This document shows, piece by piece, positions 8,301-16,647 of a DNA stretch of 64,000 bases (positions are counted from its first letter, which is position 1; each line of letters starts with the position of its first letter). Position numbers and translations under genes: made by a program. A model generated the notes under the pieces. It was not told the DNA's origin, did not search any database, and saw only the letters and a program-made list of their open reading frames with translations. The DNA is taken from NCBI GenBank assembly GCA_024275315.1, contig JAJRZK010000029.1, positions 54,516 to 118,515 on the forward strand, read 5' to 3'. Source of the DNA: Nitrospirota bacterium. Its GTDB lineage: Bacteria; Nitrospinota_A; UBA7883.

Positions 8301-9793
8301 AAAATCGCCCCGCGGGAAACGCCGTGATATTGTTGACGCTTGTGGCGTTTCATATGGTCGTGTCCGGTGTCATGTCGCTAATCGCCAGGTCAGACTATTT
8401 CGCAAGCTATCACAACGGGCGGGGCTTGTGGAGTTTCGGGATGGACTCGTTCCAGTACCATCTCAACGCCGAGGAAATCGTCGAGTTTATCCAGGCGGGA
8501 CAATACCACAGGTGGCTGACCTTGAGCGAGCCTGCGCATGTAAAGCTCATATCCCTCACATACTCGATATTTTCTCCGGACCACTATTCGTTCGAGCCGG
8601 TGAACGCGTTGGCCTGGGCCATGACGATGGCGCTGGTCTACCACACGGCCCGGCAGGTTTGCCCCGGCCACGAGCGTGTCCCCGTTCTGGCCGGGGCTGT
8701 ATACGGGTTCTGGCCTTCGAACCTGCTTTTATCCACACAGTTGCTGAAAGATCCTTTCTACAATCTCGGCGTGATATTGGTGTTCGCCGGATGGACCAGG
8801 CTGCTTTGCGGGAAACGGGGGATTTTGCATATACTGGCGCCGGTGGCCGGGATCGCGATAGCCTCTGGCATACGCGGCGGCGCATGGCCGCTGTTGGGGC
8901 TGGTAAGCGCAATTGCTCTTGTCCTGCTTGTTATCCGCTGTAAAACCGCCCGTACAACGGCGATGTGGATAATACTACTTGCGCCACTTGTTCCGGCGGT
9001 TACTCTTGTCGGCGGCGCTTTTGCAAACAAAACTGCAAAGGCCAACGCCACCTCAAAAGGTTTTGACGACAAAATATCAGAAGCCAAACGAAGGATTTAC
9101 GAAATAGAGGGCGTCAAACAGACACCGCAACTCGATAAACAGATGGACGATTGGCTCGCCAACGCCCCGTGGGGCGATTTTAACGACCGCAGGGACGTGC
9201 TCGTCAGGCTGGCCGAAACCCACGGCGGCAGGCTCGGGCGATTTATTGACAGATTCAACACAAAATGGAAATATTCAAACTGGATTCCGGACCTTCTCGA
9301 ACGCCGGGCTTTCGAGGCGAACAAATACCGGGACAGCTTCTTAACATATTATATCAGCCCGGACTCCAACACCCTGGACAAGGATATATTGTTCAGGAGC
9401 GTCGCCGACATTATCCTTTATCTGCCCAGGGCTTTGCAGATAGGGTTTTTCGCTCCGTTCCCCGACCGGTGGTTTGGCGAAGGATCCCGGGGCAGCGGCG
9501 CCATACGCAAAATAGCGGGGGTGGAGATGGTCTTGTTGTATTTACTGTGGATCGGTTTCGCGATTTTCATCCTCCGCTCCACAGTCACGTATAATGTTAA
9601 AATTTGGATGATAGCTTTTCTGGTCATTCTCACGGCTCCCATAGGGCTTTTTATTCCAAACCTTGGCGCCTTGTACAGGATGCGGTTCGTTTACATGGCG
9701 CCCGTCCTGATAGGCGGTGTGGAGGGGTGGCGGCTGATATTGGCCATGATGAAGAAAACACCGTTAAACAATACTTTTGACAACCAGGGTTAG
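8297..9793 (+). CDS. Polytopic membrane protein, probable GT-C-type glycosyltransferase or polysaccharide polymerase
   Basis: A 498-aa integral membrane protein with roughly ten hydrophobic segments. An early periplasmic-looking stretch contains GMDSFQYHLNAEEIVEF, resembling the acidic first loop of GT-C (Dol-P-Man transferase/ArnT-like) enzymes. A soluble loop of about 130 residues (near 240-365) precedes the last membrane segments. No precise family is recognised. It starts at GTG 8297, overlapping the end of the SGNH gene, and abuts the next gene. The role in building or polymerising the polysaccharide is inferred from neighbours. Confidence 0.6.
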   Translation: MKNRPAGNAVILLTLVAFHMVVSGVMSLIARSDYFASYHNGRGLWSFGMDSFQYHLNAEEIVEFIQAGQYHRWLTLSEPAHVKLISLTYSIFSPDHYSFEPVNALAWAMTMALVYHTARQVCPGHERVPVLAGAVYGFWPSNLLLSTQLLKDPFYNLGVILVFAGWTRLLCGKRGILHILAPVAGIAIASGIRGGAWPLLGLVSAIALVLLVIRCKTARTTAMWIILLAPLVPAVTLVGGAFANKTAKANATSKGFDDKISEAKRRIYEIEGVKQTPQLDKQMDDWLANAPWGDFNDRRDVLVRLAETHGGRLGRFIDRFNTKWKYSNWIPDLLERRAFEANKYRDSFLTYYISPDSNTLDKDILFRSVADIILYLPRALQIGFFAPFPDRWFGEGSRGSGAIRKIAGVEMVLLYLLWIGFAIFILRSTVTYNVKIWMIAFLVILTAPIGLFIPNLGALYRMRFVYMAPVLIGGVEGWRLILAMMKKTPLNNTFDNQG

Positions 9794-10963
9794 ATGACCG
9801 CTAAATCCGGATATACAGGCGCCGCCAAGACGCTTGCAGTTTCCATTTTCCTCTTTGCGATCCTCAACGCGTGGGTGCTCAAAAACGCGCCGGTTCAAGG
9901 GGGGGACACACATCATTTTGTGGACGCCGTAAATGAGCTCGTTGAAAACGGCTCCATCACGAACAGGAGCCAAAACTACTCCGGCTACGTGATATTCCTC
10001 GCCATTTGTAAACTGATCACGCCATCGGGCGGTTCTTATTTCGCGACTTCGATAGCGATACAAACCCTGTTTTCGTTCATCGCGATGTTTTGCGTGTTCC
10101 ATCTTGGAAATTCCGTTTTCTCGGAAACCACCGCGAAACTGGCCACGCTATTTTTTTCCGTCAACTATTATACGATCTACCTGAACCAGTATGTGCTAAC
10201 CGATTCGATGTTCATATCCCTGGCGCTGATATCATGCTCCACGCTGGTGATGGCGTCCTGGAACCGGTGGTGGTTTGGGCTGGCCGCGCCTGCGACAATT
10301 TTCACGGCGATGTTCAGACCCAACGGCATCGTGTTTTTCCCGCTGTTCGCCTTGTACGCGCTATCCTTGCTTAAGGCAAAAACCCAGGCTGTGATTTACA
10401 CTATTCTAGTTGTGGCTCTTGTGGCCGCCGGCCCGTTCCTGCTAAAGGAGTTCTACAAGGCGACAAGCAGAATCCAGGCCTTGGGCCAAATCGAGCGGGG
10501 CACGGTGGTTTACGGGTATAAATTCATCGAGATGCCAGAGCTTAAGAACAAGTCGCATGATCTTCTAAAAGACACGGCGAGATACGCCATGGAATATCCC
10601 GGCGCGCTGTTGAACCTGGTGTACAACAGGTTGTACAGCTATTATTTTTTCATGCGGGACGAGTTTTCCAGCCTTCACAACATGTTTTTGAAAATCACTT
10701 TGCCTGTATTTTATTTGCTCGCCCTTATGGGGGTCGCACGCTGTTTCGCCACAGGTTTTGATAGGAACCACCTTTTGCTTCTCGGAATAATAGCCGCCCA
10801 GTCGGCCATAACCGCCAGCGCATACTCCGATCACGATCCGCGGTTTTTATGTTACATTATCTCGCTTATAGCCCTGTTTTCCGCTTTCGGGCTGACGTGG
10901 ATCGTTTCCTGCGTTACAGGGATTGGAGACCGGCTTTTTAATTGCAGTTCAAAAGATTTATGA
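9794..10963 (+). CDS. GT-C-type membrane glycosyltransferase-like protein
   Basis: A 389-aa polytopic membrane protein. After the first hydrophobic segment comes GGDTHHFVDAVNELVENG, the acidic loop-1 pattern of the ArnT/PMT-like GT-C superfamily, which uses polyprenyl-phosphate sugars on the outer face of the inner membrane. Further motifs include LTDSMF and MFRPNG, also typical of this group. It begins with the ATG immediately after the previous stop (TAG ATG) and ends in an ATGA overlap with the methyltransferase-glycosyltransferase fusion. The acceptor sugar is unknown. Confidence 0.65.
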   Translation: MTAKSGYTGAAKTLAVSIFLFAILNAWVLKNAPVQGGDTHHFVDAVNELVENGSITNRSQNYSGYVIFLAICKLITPSGGSYFATSIAIQTLFSFIAMFCVFHLGNSVFSETTAKLATLFFSVNYYTIYLNQYVLTDSMFISLALISCSTLVMASWNRWWFGLAAPATIFTAMFRPNGIVFFPLFALYALSLLKAKTQAVIYTILVVALVAAGPFLLKEFYKATSRIQALGQIERGTVVYGYKFIEMPELKNKSHDLLKDTARYAMEYPGALLNLVYNRLYSYYFFMRDEFSSLHNMFLKITLPVFYLLALMGVARCFATGFDRNHLLLLGIIAAQSAITASAYSDHDPRFLCYIISLIALFSAFGLTWIVSCVTGIGDRLFNCSSKDL

Positions 10964-12393
10964 ACGACAGAGCATATTTGGATTATCGGGAAAAACGAAT
11001 TAACCATTGGGATTCGATAGCTCCGAATCTCGATTACTGGCGCAGGCACAGCAGGTATTACCACTCCAGGCTTACACAGATTATCCGCTTCGCCACGCCA
11101 CCAGGCCAGCGCGTCCTGGAAATCGGATGCGGCAGGGGCGACCTTCTGGCGGCGCTCAACCCTTCCGTGGGTGTCGGGATCGACTTTTCCGCAGAGATGA
11201 TAAACCTGGCCCAAAAGCGTCATCCGCAATTGAAATTCATTCACACAGACATTTACGATCTACAGCTGGAGGAAACCTTCGATACAATTATTGTCTCGGA
11301 CGTTGTAAACGAGCTGTGGGACGTGCAGGAAGCCTTGAAAATAATCCGCCCCCTGGCGCCTGCAGGGGCCAGGGTCATTTTCAATTTTCAAAGCAGGCTG
11401 TGGGAAATCCCCCTGCGTATCGTCAAGCACCTGAAGCTCTCAACCCCCACCCTGGACCAGAACTGGCTCACGTTTGAGGATGTGGAGGGACTTCTGGAGC
11501 TGACAGGTTTCGAGGTGATAAGACGCCGGCGGGAAATCATGTTTCCTTTTTCCTTTCCTTTTCTGGATAAACTCATGAACAGGGTGTTGGTCAAGCTTTG
11601 GCCGCTATACCATTGCGCGCTGACAAATTTTGTCGTGGCGCGTCCTCGCCCCGAAAAATGGGAAAAGATGGGAAACCCCCTGGTGTCGGTGGTGACGCCA
11701 GCCAGGAACGAGGCTGGCAACATATCATCCATATTGGATCGCACGCCGGAAATGGGATCGGGGACGGAACTGATTTTTGTGGAGGGCCACTCCAGCGACA
11801 ACACGTATGAAACGATTGAAAAGGAAATATCAAAACGTCCCAATCGGAACATAAAGCTTTTGAAACAGTCGGGAACAGGAAAGGGCTCCGCGGTGAGGGA
11901 GGCGTTTGACGTGGCCAAGGGGGACGTCCTGATGATCCTCGACGCGGACATGACAGTGGCCCCGGAGGATCTGCCCAGGTTTTTGGACGTAATCACTTCG
12001 GGCCAGGGCGAGTTCGTCAACGGGGTGCGGCTTGTATACCCGATGGAGGACGAAGCCATGCGATCGCTGAATCTTTTGGGGAACAAGTTTTTCAGCCTGG
12101 TTTTTTCCTGGCTCCTGGAACAGCCTGTAAAAGATACACTCTGCGGCACAAAAGTGTTGAGCATGGATAACTATCGCAAGATCGCGGCCAACCGCTCCTA
12201 TTTCGGAGAGTTCGATCCATTTGGAGATTTCGACCTGCTGTTCGGAGCGGCAAAAGCAAACATGAAAATTGTTGATATGCCGGTTCGCTACCGGGCGCGG
12301 ACATATGGCTCCACCAATATCGACAGGTGGAGGCATGGATGGCTGCTGCTGAAAATGGCCGTGTTCGCGACGAAACGACTGAAGTTTATCTGA
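10960..12393 (+). CDS. Two-domain protein: class I methyltransferase fused to GT2 glycosyltransferase
   Basis: I start at ATG 10960, which overlaps the previous stop as ATGA; the TTG at 10942 adds six residues. Residues about 1-210 form an SAM-dependent methyltransferase with motif I VLEIGCGRGD and the acidic VGIDFS block. From about residue 220 a GT2 family glycosyltransferase begins with VSVVTPARNEAGN, then the nucleotide-sugar and metal region ILDADMTV, and later DTLCGTKVL and GDFDLLFGAA, as in polyprenyl-phosphate sugar synthases. Both active-site regions look intact. No hydrophobic tail is obvious. The two steps may act on the same lipid-linked sugar. Confidence 0.85.
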   Translation: MNDRAYLDYREKRINHWDSIAPNLDYWRRHSRYYHSRLTQIIRFATPPGQRVLEIGCGRGDLLAALNPSVGVGIDFSAEMINLAQKRHPQLKFIHTDIYDLQLEETFDTIIVSDVVNELWDVQEALKIIRPLAPAGARVIFNFQSRLWEIPLRIVKHLKLSTPTLDQNWLTFEDVEGLLELTGFEVIRRRREIMFPFSFPFLDKLMNRVLVKLWPLYHCALTNFVVARPRPEKWEKMGNPLVSVVTPARNEAGNISSILDRTPEMGSGTELIFVEGHSSDNTYETIEKEISKRPNRNIKLLKQSGTGKGSAVREAFDVAKGDVLMILDADMTVAPEDLPRFLDVITSGQGEFVNGVRLVYPMEDEAMRSLNLLGNKFFSLVFSWLLEQPVKDTLCGTKVLSMDNYRKIAANRSYFGEFDPFGDFDLLFGAAKANMKIVDMPVRYRARTYGSTNIDRWRHGWLLLKMAVFATKRLKFI

Positions 12394-12488
12394 GTGGTAA
12401 AACATGGCGTTTGGCGCTTTGGCGTGCTAGGCTTTATGGTCATGCGTGTATTGGATTGACAATTATTGAGCGTGGTCTGGAGGGATAG

Positions 12489-13802
12489 ATGTTCACCGGT
12501 CTGTTGAGCGGGTTGCGCAAACGTAACGAGTCCATAGCCGTAATAGGTTTGGGTTACGTTGGTCTTCCGCTGGCGATTGCTTTTGCCAAAAAGTTTCAGG
12601 TCATCGGGTATGACAACAATGAAACCAGGATTAAAGACCTTGGCGGCGCAATTGATTACACCGGGGAGGTCGAATCATCGGAGCTGAAAAACGAGAACCT
12701 GGTTTTTACTTCTGATCCGTCGGATATTTCCAGGGCGCGGTTTATCACTGTAACCGTCCCTACCCCTGTAGACAAATACAAAAGGCCGGATTTGCGTCCC
12801 ATCCTGTCCGCCAGCGTCACTGTCGGGAAATATATAAAGCGCGGGTCTGTGGTCGTGTTCGAGTCGACAGTGTACCCGGGTGTGACGCAGGAGGAATGCG
12901 TCGGTGTGATCGAGAAGGAATCGGGGCTGAAGTGCGGAGTGGATTTCAAGGTCGGCTACTCCCCCGAAAGGATAAACCCCGGCGACAAGGAGCATAAGAT
13001 CGACCAGATAAAAAAAGTGGTTTCCGGCCAGGACGAGCAAACCCTTGGCATAGTCTCGGGCGTGTATGGAGACATCATCTCCGCCGGCGTCCACATGGCT
13101 CCTTCCATAAAGGTCGCCGAAGCGGCCAAGGTGATAGAGAATATTCAGCGCGATATCAACATCGCCCTTGTAAACGAGTTTTCGATGATTTTCAATTTAA
13201 TGGGTATAAAAACATCAGAGGTCCTCGACGCCGCAGACACAAAATGGAATTTCATTAAATATTCACCCGGCCTCGTTGGCGGGCATTGTATCGGCGTTGA
13301 TCCATATTATCTGACAGCAAAAGCGGGCGAGCTCGGCTATGACCCGCAGATTATTCTTTCCGGGCGCCGGATCAACGATGGCATGGGCAAATATGTGGCC
13401 CAGCAGGCGATCAAACAACTCATAAACTGCGGCAAGGCCGTCAAGGGCGCCAGGGCGGGCGTGCTGGGGTTGACGTTCAAGGAAAACGTGCCGGACCTCA
13501 GGAACAGCAGGGTCCCGGACATACTCGACGAGTTGAACAGCTACGGTGTTCAAACCCTGGTGCACGACCCTTTTTGCGATCCACAGGAATCCCGGACAAA
13601 ATATCGCGTCAACCTGTATGAAATCGACGAGATGAAAGATCTGGACATGGTCATCCTCGCCGTCGCACACGACGAATACATGCAGATGGGCTCTGAAAAA
13701 CTATCCGCCATGCTCAACGACGGCAAAGGTGTGGTTGTCGATGTCAAGTCGGCCCTGGACGCATCAGACTTCGGCGACGGCGTTTTTTATTGGAGCCTGT
13801 AA
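12489..13802 (+). CDS. tviB: UDP-N-acetylhexosamine 6-dehydrogenase, TviB/WbpO family
   Basis: Oxidises a UDP-N-acetylhexosamine at C6 to the uronic acid, supplying precursors for acidic polysaccharides such as Vi antigen or B-band O-antigen. The 437-aa protein has the N-terminal Rossmann motif VIGLGYVGLPLA, VTVPTPVD, the central FESTVYPG and YSPERINPGD, and the active-site loop GGHCIGVDPYYL with the catalytic Cys. It ends with the UDP-binding GRRINDGM and LGLTFKENVPDLRNS blocks. This combination distinguishes it from plain UDP-glucose dehydrogenases. A 95-base gap separates it from the glycosyltransferase upstream, so it may have its own promoter. Confidence 0.9.
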   Translation: MFTGLLSGLRKRNESIAVIGLGYVGLPLAIAFAKKFQVIGYDNNETRIKDLGGAIDYTGEVESSELKNENLVFTSDPSDISRARFITVTVPTPVDKYKRPDLRPILSASVTVGKYIKRGSVVVFESTVYPGVTQEECVGVIEKESGLKCGVDFKVGYSPERINPGDKEHKIDQIKKVVSGQDEQTLGIVSGVYGDIISAGVHMAPSIKVAEAAKVIENIQRDINIALVNEFSMIFNLMGIKTSEVLDAADTKWNFIKYSPGLVGGHCIGVDPYYLTAKAGELGYDPQIILSGRRINDGMGKYVAQQAIKQLINCGKAVKGARAGVLGLTFKENVPDLRNSRVPDILDELNSYGVQTLVHDPFCDPQESRTKYRVNLYEIDEMKDLDMVILAVAHDEYMQMGSEKLSAMLNDGKGVVVDVKSALDASDFGDGVFYWSL

Positions 13803-13894
13803 GTCGCGGAACCCGGCGGGCTCGCCCGATCATGGCGCCGACAGCTTCCCTGCGCCGGTTTCATGATCGGCTGATATCGCAAACAGCGGTTTCG

Positions 13895-14803
13895 TCATAT
13901 TCCCAGCTGTCCCGTCCACCAGGCTATCGTCTCGTCAAGCCCGGAATCCATGTTGTACGTTGGCGACCACTTCACGGTATCGGCAAGGATGGAAACGTCC
14001 GCCACCAGCATTGAAGATTCCTGGTTTTTAAGCGGGCGGTTTTCTACGCTTAACAAATCTCGCCGCCCGATCTTCCCCGCGATGATATCCGAAAAATCCC
14101 TTAGTGTCACAGGAACGCCAGACCCGACGTTCACAGGCCCGGTCACATCGTTTGCCAGCACCGAAGCGATCGCCGATGCGGCGTCTTTTATATACAGAAA
14201 ATCGAGCCTTTTCTGTCCATGATCGACCCGCGCGCAGGTTCCCTTGAGCAGTGACGCGATCGTGGAGGGAACAAATCTTCCCGGAGACTCGAAGGGGCCA
14301 TAAAAATAGAACGGCCTCAACCATGCGAAATGGATATCATGCGACGCGCTATAGACCTCCGAAACCCGTCGCAACGCGTCTTTGGTTGCGCTGTATAAAC
14401 TTTTTGGCCTAAGTGGTGTGACCCGCTCCGAGCAATAGCCGTAACGCCAGTTGTACTCCGCGCAGGTGCCAGTCATCACTGCCCGTTTTCCCCCGTTGCG
14501 GTGAAAATGCTGTAGCAACGACAAGCTCGTGTTCATCCAGGCGATATTGGCCTCCGATTCCCAGAACTTCTTGTGCTCCACATACCAGGCCAGGTGGAGC
14601 AGGTGCGTCGGTTTCACATCGCCCATCAATACGGCCAACTGACCCTGGTCGTGCAAGTCGGCTTTTATCCATCGCACATCCCGATCACCATTGTCGGGAT
14701 CGTTTTTCCGTGTGGCGAACACTTCAAACCCCTGTTTCGCCAAATGCGCCAAAACGCCTCTCCCGATGAAGCCAGACGCCCCGGTGACCAACACTCGTCC
14801 CAT
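13895..14803 (-). CDS. NAD-dependent sugar epimerase/dehydratase (extended SDR)
   Basis: A 302-aa extended short-chain dehydrogenase/reductase. It starts with VLVTGASGFIGRG (NAD-binding glycine motif) and has the catalytic pair in SLYSATKDAL (Tyr and Lys) with a preceding TGTCAEY in place of the common SS-x-VYG. LRPFYFYGP and VGSGVPVTLRDF are typical of nucleotide-sugar epimerases and dehydratases. It probably edits an activated sugar for the locus. It is convergent with the dehydrogenase at 12.5-13.8 kb and divergent from the methyltransferase gene at 15.0 kb. The exact substrate cannot be told. Confidence 0.8.
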   Translation of the reverse strand: MGRVLVTGASGFIGRGVLAHLAKQGFEVFATRKNDPDNGDRDVRWIKADLHDQGQLAVLMGDVKPTHLLHLAWYVEHKKFWESEANIAWMNTSLSLLQHFHRNGGKRAVMTGTCAEYNWRYGYCSERVTPLRPKSLYSATKDALRRVSEVYSASHDIHFAWLRPFYFYGPFESPGRFVPSTIASLLKGTCARVDHGQKRLDFLYIKDAASAIASVLANDVTGPVNVGSGVPVTLRDFSDIIAGKIGRRDLLSVENRPLKNQESSMLVADVSILADTVKWSPTYNMDSGLDETIAWWTGQLGI

Positions 14804-15038
14804 TCTATTTCACCTTCCCAATGGAATTTCCATCAAGGCAATATTTCCATTACACCACCAACTCCAAAGTATATAATGGAAAAAACCTAAACTGGCAAGC
14901 GTACATGACAACAAGGATAAGCAAAAATACCGCGGCGCACGGACATGTCGCCCTGTTCAAAATCGCTTTTGTGCGCTTTGGTCATCGTCTCTTTCAATTC
15001 CGCCAGCTATAATATCCTCGAAAAACCGCAACACGACA

Positions 15039-15803
15039 ATGGACCTTATCGAAGCCAAAGAGCTGAAAAACCGGCGTCACCCCTGGGAGATTTCCAAGTC
15101 ACGCGCCATATCCGATATTATATTCGGTTCAGGATAAATAAAGCCACCTTTGCGCGTGGCCGACATTGGATGTGGTGATGTATTTATCAGCAATGAATTG
15201 TTCGGCGGACTTGATGATGTGTCGGTTGCGTGTCTGGATGTGAACCTTACAAAACGCCATATCGAGCAGCTAAAAGTGGCCAACCCCGCGTTTTTTTTCA
15301 CAAACAAACCCGAAGATATCTCTGGCGGCGATTTTGATTTGATACTCATGCTCGACGTGATAGAACATGTCCCCGACGACAGGGAGTTTTTAAAGTCGAT
15401 TGTGGATCATTCCCTGAACAACGGCGGGACAGTCCTGATCACAGCCCCCGCGTTCAACTCGCTTTTCGGCTCCCACGACAAGCTGTTGAAACATTACAGA
15501 CGTTACAGCAGGAAAAAGCTTGTGCATTTGACCATGAGCTGTGGATTGACAGTGCGATCATGCGGGTACCTGTTTTCCGCCTTGTTGGCGCCACGGATTT
15601 TCTCTGTGATGTATGAAAAGCTTTTCGGGACACCTTTTCTTGCGGACAAAAGGGGGCTTGGCGCCTGGAGCCACGGGTTGGTAATAACAAGCGTAATCGC
15701 TTTTTTCCTGAACATCACAAATTCGCTGGCGCTGGTTCTCAGCAGATTCAGAATACATCTGCCGGGGCTTACCGTTTGGACCTTATGCCAAAAACAGCGA
15801 TAG
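15039..15803 (+). pseudogene. SAM-dependent methyltransferase interrupted by an in-frame TAA
   Basis: From ATG 15039 the frame reads 32 codons including RRHPWEISKSRA, the typical N-terminal block of this methyltransferase family, then meets TAA at 15135-15137. The same frame continues five codons later into VADIGCGD, the SAM-binding motif I, then LMLDVIEHVPDD and a hydrophobic C-terminal tail, to the stop at 15803. The ORF track shows only the part after a TTG at 15150. No good ribosome site precedes that TTG. A single substitution would restore one 254-residue protein. It overlaps the start of the next gene by 19 bases, as a normal operon member would. Confidence 0.75.
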
Positions 15804-16558
15804 TCGTACCATGCTTCAACGAAGAGAAGCGACTGGACACGGAAGAGTTTGTCAGGGCGATCGACGATGATGACTCTCTGCATTTCATTTTTGTAAACGA
15901 CGGAAGCGATGACGACACCGGGCCGGTGATAGAAAAGATGAGCGTGGACCGGCCGGGCAGAATATTCGCCGTCACCCTGGATATCAACTCCGGCAAGGCA
16001 GAAGCCACGCGGCGGGGGTTTGGCAAGGCGTTTGAAAACGGATACGAATTGATCGGATACCTGGACGCAGACCTCGCCACCCCTCTTTCGGCCATACAGG
16101 ACTTTGTCGCCATCATGGAGCGGGATAACGTCCTTATGATAATGGGCTCCCGGGTGCGCCTGCTTGGGAGAGATGTCAAAAGGAGTTTGGCGCGCCACTA
16201 CCTTGGCAGGCTGTTCGCCACTTTCGCCAGCGTCGCGTTGAACCTGCCCGTGTACGACACCCAGTGCGGAGCGAAGCTGTTCAGGAATTCAGAGCCGGTT
16301 CGAGAAGCGTTCGCCCTCCCTTTCGGCGCCCGATGGGTGTTTGATGTCGAAATAATCGCACGGCTTGCGTTGGCGATCAAGTCAGGCGGCGGGGATAACA
16401 TAGAAGATCTTGTTATTGAGCATCCGCTGGATCAATGGAGGGATGTCGCCGGATCAAAAATCAAACTCAAAGATTTTGTCATGGGCGCCATGGAACTGGT
16501 GTTTATCATGCTGCGGTATTCCAGGAAACTGTACAGAGCGAAAAGCTATTCATCCTGA
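15785..16558 (+). CDS. GT2 glycosyltransferase, dolichyl-phosphate glucose synthase-like
   Basis: A 257-aa protein of the ALG5-like GT2 group, which transfers a hexose from a nucleotide sugar to a polyprenyl phosphate. I start at ATG 15785 (MPKTAIVVPCFNEEKRL). Motifs are FVNDGSDDDT, SGKAEATRRGF, YLDADLATP (metal site), MGSRVRLLGRDVKR and YDTQCGAKLF, followed by FDVEIIARL. The C-terminus has only one weakly hydrophobic stretch. The product could feed the GT-C-type membrane proteins in this locus. It overlaps the broken methyltransferase and is convergent with the membrane protein at 16.6-18.7 kb. Confidence 0.85.
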   Translation: MPKTAIVVPCFNEEKRLDTEEFVRAIDDDDSLHFIFVNDGSDDDTGPVIEKMSVDRPGRIFAVTLDINSGKAEATRRGFGKAFENGYELIGYLDADLATPLSAIQDFVAIMERDNVLMIMGSRVRLLGRDVKRSLARHYLGRLFATFASVALNLPVYDTQCGAKLFRNSEPVREAFALPFGARWVFDVEIIARLALAIKSGGGDNIEDLVIEHPLDQWRDVAGSKIKLKDFVMGAMELVFIMLRYSRKLYRAKSYSS

Positions 16559-16590
16559 ATTGGTTGACGTCGCCTCATCACTATATTTGC

Positions 16591-16604
16591 AACGGCCGGC
16601 CGTT
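16591..16604. repeat. 14-bp perfect palindrome between convergent genes
   Basis: AACGGCCGGCCGTT is self-complementary. As RNA it could fold as a five-base-pair stem with a CCGG loop. There is no T tract on either side, so it is not a standard terminator. It lies in the 89-base gap between convergent genes. Confidence 0.4.
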
Positions 16605-16647
16605 TGGCGCATGCGACCATATCGTCCGGCGACTTTCCTCCATGATT

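Noticed and set aside
8281-8943. 220-aa plus-strand ORF inside the first GT-C-like gene
   Set aside because: Overlaps a convincing multi-helix membrane protein in another frame and its own translation is Arg/Pro-rich with no domain.
16591-16604. Palindrome AACGGCCGGCCGTT as a terminator
   Set aside because: No T tract follows on either strand and the loop would be only CCGG; listed as a repeat only.
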